DNA from: Arachidicoccus rhizosphaerae | Lineage (GTDB): Bacteria; Bacteroidota; Bacteroidia; Chitinophagales; Chitinophagaceae | Length of the DNA: 64,000 nucleotides | Direction of reading: 5' to 3' | Assembly: GCF_900107765.1 (NCBI RefSeq) | Contig: NZ_FNQY01000003.1 | Span: 62,001 to 126,000 of the forward strand | Notes under the pieces: model-generated | Database searches by the model: none | Told to the model about the DNA's origin: nothing | Seen by the model: only the letters and a program-made list of their open reading frames with translations | Program-made: the position numbers and the translations under genes | Shown: piece after piece, positions 8,567-18,670 of the stretch | Position numbering within the stretch: the first letter of the stretch is position 1 | Layout of the letters: each line of letters begins with the position of its first letter

Positions 8567-9197
8567 CCCTAAAAAGTACCAGGCAAAGCAGGAGCGTCAC
8601 TAAAAGAACTAGTAAAACTCTGTAGCGGTCCCAAAACCATTTTTGCTTTTGTTTTTTGATAAATTTTTCAATGGTCTGATTGGACTGCGAAGGCAATCTT
8701 TCTAAATTTTCGATTATGATAAGTTGCTCGTTTTTAGGTAGATAATTAATGACACCTAAACAGTTAGCCGTAATCTGTTGAGTAAGGGCTATATTATTTT
8801 CTTTTTTAAGGACGGACAAATGGTATGCACTGAATAATGATTCTAATTCCTCAAATACAGCATCAGTATTCATCCTATAGGGATCAGTCTCATCCAGCGC
8901 CTTTCTCATATGGCCTAGTTTTACTAAAAGTAACTCGGCACTGAAAAAAACGGTGTGCCCCTGACTAAATCTTTTACCTTCTGCTTCAAAATTACGGTGA
9001 TAATCTGCCCTGGAAGTCTTATCAGATAGTACTTGGTAAGCCTCATTTATCTCCTGAAAAACATAACTACTGGTTGGGTCATCACTATTTTTGTCAGGAT
9101 GATAGATTAAAGCCAGACGGCGATATGCAGCCTTGATTTCTGCATTGCTCGCTCCAGGATGAACACCAAGAATCTGATAATAGTTCTTTTTTTGCAC
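8550..9197 (-). CDS. Membrane-anchored J-domain protein
   Basis: 215 residues from a GTG start (CAC at 9195-9197 on the plus strand); no ATG precedes the J-domain. The J-domain occupies about 1-70 with the HPD motif in ALIYHPDKNSDD, YQILGVHPGASNAEIKAAYRRLA before it and FQEINEAYQVLSDKTSRADYHR after it. There is no Gly/Phe-rich or zinc-finger region, so this is a type III J-protein, not DnaJ. A C-terminal hydrophobic segment (about 193-212, VLLVLLVTLLLCLVLF) would anchor it in the inner membrane with the J-domain in the cytoplasm, recruiting DnaK to a membrane client. The client is unknown. Confidence 0.9.
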   Translation of the reverse strand: MQKKNYYQILGVHPGASNAEIKAAYRRLALIYHPDKNSDDPTSSYVFQEINEAYQVLSDKTSRADYHRNFEAEGKRFSQGHTVFFSAELLLVKLGHMRKALDETDPYRMNTDAVFEELESLFSAYHLSVLKKENNIALTQQITANCLGVINYLPKNEQLIIIENLERLPSQSNQTIEKFIKKQKQKWFWDRYRVLLVLLVTLLLCLVLFRVLHLQ

Positions 9198-9482
9198 CGG
9201 GCAAAAATAACTGATTCAGCCTAAGAAAAAACACGAGGAATAGATGCGAATAGTATAATGAATAACGTAATATATTATACAATGATAAATAATTAATTAA
9301 ACATTATATAAATAACAGCATCCAATCGACTATAACCTTGATTATTCCATTATTTAACGAATCTTTTACGGGTTATACACGATAAACAATTGTTTTTCCA
9401 CCTTTTACTCACCACAGGCATTTTTAGCCTTTAAATTAGCGGTTTTTACGTATGTTCGCAGTCTATATAAAAAGCAGTACAC

Positions 9483-12400
9483 GTGCGTTTAAAACAACTA
9501 GAAGTAAAAGGATTCAAAAGCTTTGCTGACAAAACCGTTGTCAATTTTGACCAGGGTATCACTGGAATTATTGGTCCGAATGGCTGTGGTAAGAGTAATA
9601 TTATTGATAGCATCCGGTGGGTTATTGGGGAGCAAAAAATTTCTGCCTTACGTAGTGAAAACTTAGAGGCATTGGTGTTCAATGGAAGTAAAAGCAGAAG
9701 TGCTAGCGGACTGGCAGAAGTTAGCCTTACATTTGAAAACACAAGAGGATTACTCCCGGTAGAGTTTACAACAGTCACCGTAACCAGAAGATTTTATAAG
9801 AATGGCGATAGTGAATACCGACTCAATGATGTTACCTGTCGCTTGAAAGATATCCAGAATTTATTTATGGATACCGGTATTAGTACAGACAGCTATGCAA
9901 TTATTGAGCTTGGAATGGTGGATGATATCATTAAAGATAAAGAGCACAGCCGAAGAAGAATGCTGGAACAAGCTGCCGGTATTACTATCTATAAAACAAG
10001 AAAAAAAGAAGCAAAACAGAAACTTGACGCTACTGAACAGGATCTGAACAGAATCGAAGACTTACTTTTTGAAATAAATAACCAATTAAAAAGCCTGGAA
10101 AGTCAGGCAAGAAAAGCCGAGAAGTTTTTTGAAATCAAAAAGGATTACCGCGAACTTTCCATTGAACTCGCAAAGGCAGCTCTTGAAGGTTTTAACTTAC
10201 AATATAAGGAGCTGAATGACAACCAGGCTGAAAGTGCTGAACAGCGCAACCTATTGGAGTCCGAGGTACAAGCATTAGAACTTGCTTACGAAAATGAGAA
10301 AGCAAGCCACCATGATCAGGAAAGAGATTTGCAACTTAAACAACAGGCATTCAACGAATTACAGCAATCTCTGCGTACCAAAGAAAATGACCGCAATCTG
10401 GCTAACCAGAAATTACTATACCTGAAAGAAAAACAACAAAGTCTAAAGGACTTTTTGGCACAATCAGAAGTAAAAGTAGCGACCCTGCAAGAATCCATTG
10501 AATTCACAAAAGAGCAATTGGAAGAAGCGGAAAATGCGCAGATCTCATTACAGGAAAAAGCAACGGATGCCAAGGATAGTATTGAAGAAAAGAAAATCAT
10601 TTTTGAGGAAAAAAGAGAAAAGGCAGAATCATTACGTTCAGGCCATTTAGCAGTTCAGCGCAATCAGTTTGACGCTGAAAAAAAAGTGGCAGTTGCTGAT
10701 ACTTCCATTCAAAACCTCACCAGATCTCAGGCACAAATTTCTGAGGAGATTATTCATCGCAAAGATCAACTGGGGCAATTAACCAGGGAGCTGGAAGAAA
10801 AGCAGGAGCAGCTAGAGATTCAGCAAGACCAGCTTACCAGCATGCAGGATCAGCACGAAGCTGCCAAAGCAGCAATCTTTTCCACTCAATCAGAGCTGGA
10901 AGATATGCGCAGTGAACTCGCCTCTGAAACTAGAACACTGGATTCCAAACGCAATGAGCATGACCTGCTTAAAAGCCTGATTGATTCCATGGAGGGTTAT
11001 CCTGAGAGCGTTAAATTCTTACATAACAATAAGGACTGGGATCATAGTGCACCTATATTATCAGATATCATTTATGTAGAAGAAGAATATCGTGCAGCCC
11101 TTGAAAATGTACTGGAGCCATATTTGAACTACTACGTGGTCAATGATATGGAACAGGGACTGAAGGCCATTTCCTTACTGGATGATAATAAAAAAGGCAA
11201 GGCTAATTTTTTCTTATTGGATAAAATTGCAAGCTATGAAGCCAAAACAGAAGCCCTGCCCAATACTGTTCATGCAATGGATGTTATTGAAGTGGACGAG
11301 CCGTATCAAAAATTAGCATCTTATCTTTTACAGCATGTATACATAGCAGAAGACAGTAATGCATTAAAAAATGCAGATATTGCTTCAGTGGTATTACTTG
11401 ATAAAAACGGCAAATTTGTAAAAGGAAAATTTACGTTGTCGGGGGGCAGTGTAGGGTTGTTCGAAGGAAAGAAAATTGGTCGTGCTAAGAACTTGGAGAA
11501 GCTGGCCGATGAAATTGTTTTTCAAGACGCTGTTGTAGGTGCGCTTAAAACTGAAATTCAAAAAAAGCAGCAGGATGTATTACGCTTCAATGAGCAATTA
11601 AAAGAAAAGGAGATCAAGATTGCAGAAAACGAAATCAATCAACTCTCTAATCAAATTTTTGCCATTCAAAATAAAATTGAAAATCTACAGGCGACTCAAC
11701 AAAACGCTACCGCCAGATTAGAAGATATTGAAGCAAGACTGGAAGAGGAAAAAGACGCCATTTCTTCTACAAGAGAAGGATTGGATGAACTCAATAAAAA
11801 TTTAAAACAGATTTCAGAAGAGATTCAACTCATTCAGAAAGATTATTATCAAGCAGAACAAGACTTTAATTTTGCCTCTGCCAGTCATAATGACGTCAAT
11901 TTACAATTAACAAGACAACAAAGTAAAATTGATGCACTTAAACAGGAACAAGTATTCAAGGAAAACCAATTAGTTGAATTAAAATTACAGGTAACGAGCA
12001 ATGCAGATCAGCTACAACACTCCAGTCAGGAAATTGATGAAGCTGAAGAGTTACTTCAGGATGCTATCCAGGTGGTAGAAGACCTTACGGAGAAAAAAGA
12101 AGTTGACAAGGAAGCCCTTGATATTGCTGACCGGAATTTTTATGGCATTCGAACCGCACTTGAAAAGCAAGAAACGGAAATTCGTCAGAAGACAAAGTTA
12201 AGAGAGCAGCTGGATATGCAACTGGGTCAGTTAAAAGACAAACTCAATGAACTGAAATTGCATTTAGCAGGAATGAAAGAACGGTTAAATGTTGAATTCA
12301 AAGTGGATTTAGATGAAATTTTGGATGAACCAAGACAAACAAATACTCCACTTGAGGAACTTCAGGCCAATACGGAAAGATTGAAAAAGCGTTTGGATAA

Positions 12401-13007
12401 TATGGGTGAAGTCAATCCTACAGCAATTGAGGCTTTTACAGAAATGAAAAAGCGTTACGAGTTTATCCTTGAGCAAAAAAATGACCTGGTTACGGCTAAA
12501 GATAGTCTGCTGCAGACCATACAAGAAGTGGAATCCGCAGCTAATCAGCAATTTTTAACCACTTTTAACCAGGTCAGAGAAAATTTTCAAAGAGTATTTA
12601 AGGCGCTTTTTACGGAAGAAGATACTGCAGATATGGTACTTATGGATCCCGAAAATCTGGCAGATACCGGTATTGATATTATGGCAAAACCAAAAGGGAA
12701 ACGCCCATCTTCAATTACCCAGTTAAGCGGTGGAGAGAAAACCCTTACAGCAACAGCATTGTTGTTTGCTATTTATCTCATTAAACCCGCGCCTTTCTGT
12801 ATTCTAGATGAGGTAGATGCACCATTGGATGATGCGAATGTGGGAAAATTCACACAAATGATTCAAAAGTTTTCAGAGAATTCCCAGTTTATTATTGTCA
12901 CTCACAATAAACAAACCATGAGCGCAGTGGATGTCGTTTATGGTGTGACAATGCAGGAACCAGGGGTAAGTAAGCTTGTGCCCGTAGATTTCCGCAATCT
13001 TAATTAG
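9483..13007 (+). CDS. smc: Chromosome segregation protein SMC
   Basis: 1174 residues, full length for bacterial SMC. The Walker A GPNGCGKSN lies near residue 32, followed by the DSIRWVIGEQ segment. Two long coiled coils flank a hinge domain (about 500-660, beginning MEGYPESVKFL and ending at LSGGSVGLFEGKKIG). The C-terminal head has the ABC signature QLSGGEKTLTATALLFA and Walker B FCILDEVDAPLDDANVGKF. It forms the ring-shaped condensin that compacts and resolves the nucleoid; ScpA and ScpB are not in this window. The start is GTG at 9483; the next residues (RLKQLEVKGFKSFADKT) match the canonical N-terminus, so no other start is likely. Confidence 0.97.
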   Translation: MRLKQLEVKGFKSFADKTVVNFDQGITGIIGPNGCGKSNIIDSIRWVIGEQKISALRSENLEALVFNGSKSRSASGLAEVSLTFENTRGLLPVEFTTVTVTRRFYKNGDSEYRLNDVTCRLKDIQNLFMDTGISTDSYAIIELGMVDDIIKDKEHSRRRMLEQAAGITIYKTRKKEAKQKLDATEQDLNRIEDLLFEINNQLKSLESQARKAEKFFEIKKDYRELSIELAKAALEGFNLQYKELNDNQAESAEQRNLLESEVQALELAYENEKASHHDQERDLQLKQQAFNELQQSLRTKENDRNLANQKLLYLKEKQQSLKDFLAQSEVKVATLQESIEFTKEQLEEAENAQISLQEKATDAKDSIEEKKIIFEEKREKAESLRSGHLAVQRNQFDAEKKVAVADTSIQNLTRSQAQISEEIIHRKDQLGQLTRELEEKQEQLEIQQDQLTSMQDQHEAAKAAIFSTQSELEDMRSELASETRTLDSKRNEHDLLKSLIDSMEGYPESVKFLHNNKDWDHSAPILSDIIYVEEEYRAALENVLEPYLNYYVVNDMEQGLKAISLLDDNKKGKANFFLLDKIASYEAKTEALPNTVHAMDVIEVDEPYQKLASYLLQHVYIAEDSNALKNADIASVVLLDKNGKFVKGKFTLSGGSVGLFEGKKIGRAKNLEKLADEIVFQDAVVGALKTEIQKKQQDVLRFNEQLKEKEIKIAENEINQLSNQIFAIQNKIENLQATQQNATARLEDIEARLEEEKDAISSTREGLDELNKNLKQISEEIQLIQKDYYQAEQDFNFASASHNDVNLQLTRQQSKIDALKQEQVFKENQLVELKLQVTSNADQLQHSSQEIDEAEELLQDAIQVVEDLTEKKEVDKEALDIADRNFYGIRTALEKQETEIRQKTKLREQLDMQLGQLKDKLNELKLHLAGMKERLNVEFKVDLDEILDEPRQTNTPLEELQANTERLKKRLDNMGEVNPTAIEAFTEMKKRYEFILEQKNDLVTAKDSLLQTIQEVESAANQQFLTTFNQVRENFQRVFKALFTEEDTADMVLMDPENLADTGIDIMAKPKGKRPSSITQLSGGEKTLTATALLFAIYLIKPAPFCILDEVDAPLDDANVGKFTQMIQKFSENSQFIIVTHNKQTMSAVDVVYGVTMQEPGVSKLVPVDFRNLN

Positions 13008-13086
13008 GCTGGTCAGGATACCTGCGGCAATCATGATTTCCAAAGTATCCGAGACTGTAAAAGTTAGAAAAGTTAAAACAGAGATA

Positions 13087-13527
13087 ATGAAAAAGATAAC
13101 TAAAGGGATTAATTTATTAGCTATCATCTTTTGCCTGTATTTCATTACAAGTTGTAGTAGTTCAAAGAATATGGCAATGGAAAAAGAAACATTATTAAAC
13201 AATTGGATTTTACAAACAAAAGATGGTAAAGACCAAACAGGCTGCAATGTCAAAAAACCTTTGAATATCACATTTTCTGAAAAGGGAGTTAATGGATACT
13301 CCGGGTGTAATACCTATTTTGGTCCTTTTAAAATTGGCAAAAAACACCATTTAAAATTGGGGCCGCTTGCTTCCACAATGATGGCTTGCGTAGGGGAGGA
13401 CTGCGGAAGGGTAGAAGTTGGCTTTATCCGTAATCTGGATTTGGTAAATAAATATAAAATAGAAAACGATCATCTTTATTTTTATCAGGACAATCAACTT
13501 TTACTGACGTTCAGAAAGGCTGACTAA
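13087..13527 (+). CDS. META-domain (HslJ-like) lipoprotein
   Basis: 146 residues from the ATG at 13087; the frame runs further upstream but this start gives a lipoprotein signal (MKKITKG, hydrophobic core, lipobox ITS-C23). The mature part is one META domain: NNWILQTKDG, then ITFSEKGVNGYSGCNTYFGPF (the hallmark NGxxGCNxYxG), ASTMMAC and a C-terminal strand QDNQLLLTFRKAD. HslJ-type META lipoproteins are envelope proteins linked to heat-shock or antibiotic tolerance in enterobacteria; the biochemical role is not established. Starts 79 bp after smc, and may share its transcript. Confidence 0.85.
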   Translation: MKKITKGINLLAIIFCLYFITSCSSSKNMAMEKETLLNNWILQTKDGKDQTGCNVKKPLNITFSEKGVNGYSGCNTYFGPFKIGKKHHLKLGPLASTMMACVGEDCGRVEVGFIRNLDLVNKYKIENDHLYFYQDNQLLLTFRKAD

Positions 13528-13561
13528 TGCAACAAAATTTCCCTCCTATGATTTTAAAAGC

Positions 13562-13600
13562 AAATGCGTTATCTAAATTTTTAGATAGCGCATTTACTTT
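13562..13600. terminator. Bidirectional terminator between the META gene and the PUL
   Basis: AAATGCGTTATCTAA (13562-13576) pairs with TTAGATAGCGCATTT (13581-13595), with one G-U pair. T-rich sequence follows on the right and A-rich precedes on the left. It separates two convergent transcripts. Confidence 0.75.
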
Positions 13601-13637
13601 TAAATTGAATTCTCATTGAAATAACAAAAGGCTGTTT

Positions 13638-15410
13638 CTATTTCTTTGAAGAAGCGACCACAAAGGTAGCTGAATACGCTGGCAGATTAAATTTCATTCC
13701 ATCACTTATTTTGGCGGCGTTTGCCTTTATGGAAGAATAACTTAAGGGACCACCTGTAGAACCAGAGGGAGCCGTCCCGTTAATATAAACCTGCGTAGAA
13801 AAATCACCATTGTCAGTACCTCCATTTAAAGTATACCAATAATAATTATCGCCAGGTAGGAAATTATCAAGTTTAACCGAAACCGTCTTTGCAGTACTTC
13901 CTTTATTAATTAATATAACACCGCATTCACCAGAAGCAAAAGAGGATCCATATGCTAAAATTGAAGCATCTGCTGAAACAGTTGCATTTACCATTCTATC
14001 CCCAAAACATTTCTGGAAATAGTACATATAGTAAAATGCTGGCCTGGGGTTCCAGTCAGAAGCTCCTGGTTCAGCACCTCCGGCTGAATTACTAAACATC
14101 CCCATATCATCTCCATTATTCCAACCATTAGCCAGATCCCATCTGCTTGCTTCTCCAAATTCATTTTTAATAAATTCTGCTAGAGTAATTACAGCATGCA
14201 CTCCGGCAATATTTGACACCTGCTGTTTAGATCCCACTGCTTGTATATTCCATTCGGTCATGGCAATTGGCTTATCTGCAATGCCATAGGTAGATAGCTG
14301 CGATTTCAAGTAAGTCATGGCTTTACCAGGAATAGATGTAGCAGAAGCTAAAATATCAGCAGCAGATGAATTGGTATTATAATCCGTAAAATAATCATGA
14401 ACAACAAAAAAATCAGCATCGGCACCAGCTGTCGTGAATACTTCCTGATTCCATGTCTGATTGGTATTATCCGCCCATGAAGCAGGCGCTGCATCCAAAA
14501 CGACGGCGCCAATATAAATTGTTTTGCCAACTTCAGCAGCAGCAACACGCATAGAATCAGCAAAAACCTTAAAATGATTCCCATAAAGTTCACCAGTTAT
14601 GATTTCTGGTTGACCATCTTTATTTTTAGAAGGATCAATTCTATAACCAGCCTCCCAACTTCCGTAACACTCATTTCCAATTTCCCAATATTTAGTTCGA
14701 CCATTATCATAACGTACCCAATCTGCCGCTAAATGAGCTGCAGCTGCTACCGGATCCGCGCTAGTTCCATACCTGGCATATCCATAATTAACGGTCAGAA
14801 TACCTTCACTGGAAGTTTCACTTAAAACATCATAATAGTTATCTAAAGAGAAAGTCCAACTTTGTGTATTCTTGCCATACCAGTAACCATAATCAGAAAG
14901 TACATTATTCTCATAAATTTCTTCTGGCGCATCTGCTGGTGGCTCATTCCAAAGCGCATTAAAAAAATAAACATCACTATTGCTACCCGCTGGCCCTCTT
15001 AAAATATGAGGTGCTAGGTCCGTAATATAATTTAATAACGTGGGCTGGGTTACGAATTGCCCCATCCATAAATTCGTATTGTTGCCATAAATATTATTGG
15101 ACACTTTGGTTAGAACTTTGCTCATATCAACAGTAACTGTAGATGTATTTGTACCTACGGCAACGGTGGCAGTAACAGAGTTCGGAACTGAGAAAGTTTT
15201 TGCGGTCCAACTATCCCCAAAAAAACCAATCGTTTTTGCAAAATCGGGATTATTAGGGGTTGCAATAATAGTATCCGTTACTGACCCCGTTTTTGTTGAA
15301 TCACCCGAAGTATTTGGATCTCCCGAATTTAAAGAACCACTCTTAGAACAACTAAAAAAGGCCACAGGGACGATTAAAAATAATATGGCCGGGAACTTAC
15401 ATTTTTTCAT
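13638..15410 (-). CDS. Secreted glycoside hydrolase lipoprotein, clan GH-A-like
   Basis: 590 residues from the ATG at 15410, where a lipoprotein signal begins (MKKCKFPAILF...FFS-C21); the upstream open extension was rejected. After a Ser/Thr/Asp-rich linker and a small beta region, the catalytic domain starts near VSNNIYGNNTNLWMG. Two glutamates sit in typical clan GH-A contexts: E246 in YWEIGNE (acid/base) and E385 in IAMTEWN (nucleophile), with a C-terminal beta-sandwich. The architecture recalls GH51, GH39 and GH44 enzymes; I cannot choose between them. It is last in the susC-susD-SGBP order of the locus and should act at the cell surface on the same glycan as the GH5. 295 bp without a gene separate it from the SGBP gene. 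Confidence 0.75.
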   Translation of the reverse strand: MKKCKFPAILFLIVPVAFFSCSKSGSLNSGDPNTSGDSTKTGSVTDTIIATPNNPDFAKTIGFFGDSWTAKTFSVPNSVTATVAVGTNTSTVTVDMSKVLTKVSNNIYGNNTNLWMGQFVTQPTLLNYITDLAPHILRGPAGSNSDVYFFNALWNEPPADAPEEIYENNVLSDYGYWYGKNTQSWTFSLDNYYDVLSETSSEGILTVNYGYARYGTSADPVAAAAHLAADWVRYDNGRTKYWEIGNECYGSWEAGYRIDPSKNKDGQPEIITGELYGNHFKVFADSMRVAAAEVGKTIYIGAVVLDAAPASWADNTNQTWNQEVFTTAGADADFFVVHDYFTDYNTNSSAADILASATSIPGKAMTYLKSQLSTYGIADKPIAMTEWNIQAVGSKQQVSNIAGVHAVITLAEFIKNEFGEASRWDLANGWNNGDDMGMFSNSAGGAEPGASDWNPRPAFYYMYYFQKCFGDRMVNATVSADASILAYGSSFASGECGVILINKGSTAKTVSVKLDNFLPGDNYYWYTLNGGTDNGDFSTQVYINGTAPSGSTGGPLSYSSIKANAAKISDGMKFNLPAYSATFVVASSKK

Positions 15411-15705
15411 TTTTTTGATTTTTAGTGGATTTAAAGATTGATAGACCAACCGTGTAAGTTCAGAAAAATTAAAACATTTAAAGGGCTTCAGTAAATTCAT
15501 CAAATCATGCCGCTGAATTAATAAGCCGTTATGAATCCATCCATAAACATGTCGATGGAGAAACAAATAATGCTCCTCCACCTCTCATGTTGCTTAAAGA
15601 TTGACATCCAAACCCAAACTATAAACATCTTTATATGGGTCAAGTAGATCATAATGCATGTTAACCAATTCAAACCTATTGCATTAAGATCCAGACTCGC
15701 CTTTA

Positions 15706-16980
15706 TTATTTAACAACCATAATGTCATCAAAATAGTAAACTTCATCATCGTCATTACTCTTCATAAAGAAACCTACAGTATTCAATTTAGATCCCTTGT
15801 TATCACTCCAGGTCGTACTAGTTGTATTCCATTTTAAACTGGAAATAGGGATTTTAAAGAATTGCCATTTATTTGCAGCTATGGTAATATCATTTACAGC
15901 ATTTTGACCTAGACCACCGTCCCCCCATTGGATATATGCAGTCTGAGCTTTGTTTCCGCCTTTAACCCAAAATACCAAATATTGCCAATCCGCGGAATAA
16001 GCAAGGCCGTCTGATGCTCCTCCACCGCCTTGTCTCAAACCATCAACTTTCCAACCACCTCCTGAGAATTTCATAGAGAAGGTTTTGGTTCCGGATTTAG
16101 CATAATCCGTACTTATACCTGCAGCGTCCCAAGACCAGCTTCCCCAGCCATTCTGCGTATTGTCATTTGCAAAAATCTGATATGCCTTATCAATATTATT
16201 AAAGACTGTAGAGGAAATTGCAGTATCCTTACTTCCGTCAGTCTGAGTGTAGGCAAATAGTAGATTTCCTTGTGTTATTTTCGAATCCGGAAACTTCACT
16301 ATCATCACAGAATCATTAACAGATAGAATATCCACTTGATCCATCAAACCTTTGGAGGCAGAAGAAGAAGACACGCCCTTAATGTACAAATTATCCGTAC
16401 TTGCAAATCCGACACCATATAAAGTATCAACGCTTCCATTTTTAAAGTTATAATTTGATACCCCATTAGATACTTGAATTGTCGGAGCCGGGGCAATAAT
16501 CATAAAAGGATAAGAAGCCTTGCCATACAGATTGACAACAGTTAAAGAATCAGTCGCTCTTGGCTTGCGATATGGAGTCGTTGAGGGAATTTGTACTATG
16601 ATGGTTTCATCTGTTCCTAGTGCCCTATTAAAATATGCCTGTGTGCCATTAAAATACACTTCGGTCGCAGAACCTAAATTTTTACCATGGATAACGTAGT
16701 ACTCACCCAGATTACCATAACTGGTAGCAGAGTCAAGACCAATTAAAGTATTACCAATAGTAGTATCAGTGTAAGTTGTCAGATTGCCTGACGTATCATA
16801 AGAAGAGTGCGTAGTTATAGTCGTGTCATTATATTTATACTGACTATAAGTATAGACCGACGTAATAGAGGGCGAACCTTTTCCAGGAGTATAGGCCATA
16901 TAATCATCTTTTTTATTACAGGAAAGGATTATTGAACCTATCATTAAGGTAAGAATGCCTATTATATATGAATGTTTCAT
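15706..16980 (-). CDS. Surface glycan-binding lipoprotein with IPT/TIG domains (SGBP-B type)
   Basis: 424 residues from the ATG at 16980 (lipobox IILS-C21, followed by NKKDDY, which resembles the Bacteroidota surface-export signal). The N-terminal two thirds are Ig-like IPT/TIG repeats (YVIHGKNLGSATEVYFNG near 100-125 and a second after IIAPAPTIQVSNG). The C-terminal beta-sandwich (about 265-424) ends in EVYYFDDIMVVK with several surface tryptophans, like the C-terminal glycan-binding domain of xyloglucan SGBP-B proteins. Such proteins hold polysaccharide at the surface for the SusCD importer. The gene lies 19 bp after susD. Substrate is not fixed by sequence; beta-glucans or xyloglucan-like polymers are the nearest precedent. 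Confidence 0.8.
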   Translation of the reverse strand: MKHSYIIGILTLMIGSIILSCNKKDDYMAYTPGKGSPSITSVYTYSQYKYNDTTITTHSSYDTSGNLTTYTDTTIGNTLIGLDSATSYGNLGEYYVIHGKNLGSATEVYFNGTQAYFNRALGTDETIIVQIPSTTPYRKPRATDSLTVVNLYGKASYPFMIIAPAPTIQVSNGVSNYNFKNGSVDTLYGVGFASTDNLYIKGVSSSSASKGLMDQVDILSVNDSVMIVKFPDSKITQGNLLFAYTQTDGSKDTAISSTVFNNIDKAYQIFANDNTQNGWGSWSWDAAGISTDYAKSGTKTFSMKFSGGGWKVDGLRQGGGGASDGLAYSADWQYLVFWVKGGNKAQTAYIQWGDGGLGQNAVNDITIAANKWQFFKIPISSLKWNTTSTTWSDNKGSKLNTVGFFMKSNDDDEVYYFDDIMVVK

Positions 16981-16999
16981 TTTTGTAATTGTTTTTCGT

Positions 17000-18649
17000 T
17001 TACCAAGTAAAATCATAAGGAACGGGCGATGCTGTCAGATTGGGATCAGATGCGACTTCATTTGCCGGTACCTGAAAATAAAACTCATTATCTGAAACAG
17101 TCAATTTTGAAGAATAAATCACGGATTGGTCTGGATAACCATTCGCATAAGTGCCTCTTTCCTGTTGGGCAATAAGCGCTCTTCCAACTGGATGTGCAGC
17201 AGTTTGAATCCCATTTGTAGTTGTAGTTGCTTTAAATCCATCCACTCTACCTAAATCAAACCAATAATCCATTTCCAGAGCAAATTCAAGCCTTCTCTCG
17301 TTTAATAATTCTCTATAGGTAAAGGATTTAACCTGTCCCGCACCAGCACGTTTTCTAACCATATTATAATACTTTAAAGCAGTAGCATCCGATGTAGAGG
17401 CGGATGTATCAATACCTTTACCAGATGCCGGTTTGGCTTCCTGGCCTAATATCGCTTCAGCAGCAATTAATAATACATCCGCATATCGCATAATATATGT
17501 ATTATTTCCACCTGCCTGAGCTGCAGTACCATAAGAACTATTATCTGGATCATTCGGCCCTCCAATTACATACTTTTTAGCTTGAGCCTGCGTACCTTGG
17601 GAACTGGCATTTGTCGGTAAGGTATAACCACCTGCACTCGAATTAAGTTCAGAATAATACTCTCCTGGCAACATAATAGTATAATGGCGTCTAACAGTAT
17701 CCCCACCTTCTTTTTCAAAAGCTCTAACCAAATCAATAGTCGGAGCGGCAGAGCCATAACCATCACCTGTTTGGGTAATCGCGCTACTATATGCCCAAGA
17801 GGCTTGAATTGAATTACCATAGTCATAGCCACCATTTGATATCCATTGCATAGCTAATATTGACTCCTTATTATTATTATTATTACCTCTGAACAAATCT
17901 CCGAAATTATCCATCAGCGCAAACTCTCCGCTATTAATTACCTTTTCTGCTTCAATTCTAGCACTATCATAATTTTGCATATATAAATAGACCTTAGAAA
18001 GCATAGCAGATGCTGACCCACTTGACCCATGACCGGTCGCGGCTACTCCTACGGAACAATTCGCCTCAGCATACTTCAAGTCTCTTACAATAAATTTATA
18101 CACATCGGGAATGGACCTGGTGGGCACACTATCTGAATTATTCAAAAAGTCAGACGTATTTTCAATCAAAGGAAGATTCCCAAAGGTGCGTACCAGATAG
18201 AAATAAGCAACAGCTCTCATTAAATGCGCCTCACCTAATGCATTATTCAATGCAGCCTCCGAAACTCCGGATGTATTTGCCGTCGCAATATTATTAATTA
18301 AAGCATTACATTGGGCTACAACCGTAAATGGAGAATTCCAAAGTGTTCTTTCTTCAGTATTGGCATTTGATACCGGCAGCGATCCAAACATGGAAATATC
18401 TGAAGACCAAGTCCGCATATTACCACCTGTAATCTCTGTCATTGCCCAACCGCACTTATTATTAAAACCAAACCAAGGCGTTCCGTACAGTGGGGCAGTA
18501 GCCGCCATTAATTGTGCATCTGTTTGATAATAGGATGCGGTTGTAACCGAAGTCGACGGCACCCGATTAAAAAAGTCTTTGCTGCAACCGGACAATAATG
18601 CTCCGGAAATTAAAGCAAATCCTAATATTTTATTTATTTTAAATTTCAT
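17000..18649 (-). CDS. SusD/RagB-family surface glycan-binding lipoprotein
   Basis: 549 residues with a lipoprotein signal (MKFKINKILGFALISGALLSGC22), then SKDFFNRVPSTSVT, the standard SusD N-terminus. TPR-like helices in the N-terminal half include LGEAHLMRAVAYFYLVRTFGNLPL. The C-terminal half has the conserved YADVLLIAAEAIL and FTYRELLNERRLEFALEMDYWFDLGR motifs. SusD caps the SusC channel and binds oligosaccharides. It lies 21 bp downstream of susC and 19 bp upstream of the SGBP gene, as in a canonical PUL. A run of Asn codons near 17871-17885 encodes a surface loop and is not a phase-variable tract, since its unit is three bases. Confidence 0.95.
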   Translation of the reverse strand: MKFKINKILGFALISGALLSGCSKDFFNRVPSTSVTTASYYQTDAQLMAATAPLYGTPWFGFNNKCGWAMTEITGGNMRTWSSDISMFGSLPVSNANTEERTLWNSPFTVVAQCNALINNIATANTSGVSEAALNNALGEAHLMRAVAYFYLVRTFGNLPLIENTSDFLNNSDSVPTRSIPDVYKFIVRDLKYAEANCSVGVAATGHGSSGSASAMLSKVYLYMQNYDSARIEAEKVINSGEFALMDNFGDLFRGNNNNNKESILAMQWISNGGYDYGNSIQASWAYSSAITQTGDGYGSAAPTIDLVRAFEKEGGDTVRRHYTIMLPGEYYSELNSSAGGYTLPTNASSQGTQAQAKKYVIGGPNDPDNSSYGTAAQAGGNNTYIMRYADVLLIAAEAILGQEAKPASGKGIDTSASTSDATALKYYNMVRKRAGAGQVKSFTYRELLNERRLEFALEMDYWFDLGRVDGFKATTTTNGIQTAAHPVGRALIAQQERGTYANGYPDQSVIYSSKLTVSDNEFYFQVPANEVASDPNLTASPVPYDFTW

Positions 18650-18670
18650 GACTTGTCAAATTAAGTAAGG

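Noticed and set aside
12873-13271. 132-codon minus-strand frame spanning the end of smc and the META gene
   Set aside because: Overlaps two supported plus-strand genes and resembles no protein; hydrophobic stretches come from antisense of the lipoprotein signal.
15411-15581. N-terminal extension of the clan GH-A glycosidase
   Set aside because: The frame is open, but the lipoprotein signal starts at 15410 and the extension (57 residues) would bury it.
17871-17888. Short ATT-type repeat in susD
   Set aside because: Encodes a run of Asn in frame; a three-base unit does not give phase variation and such loops are common.
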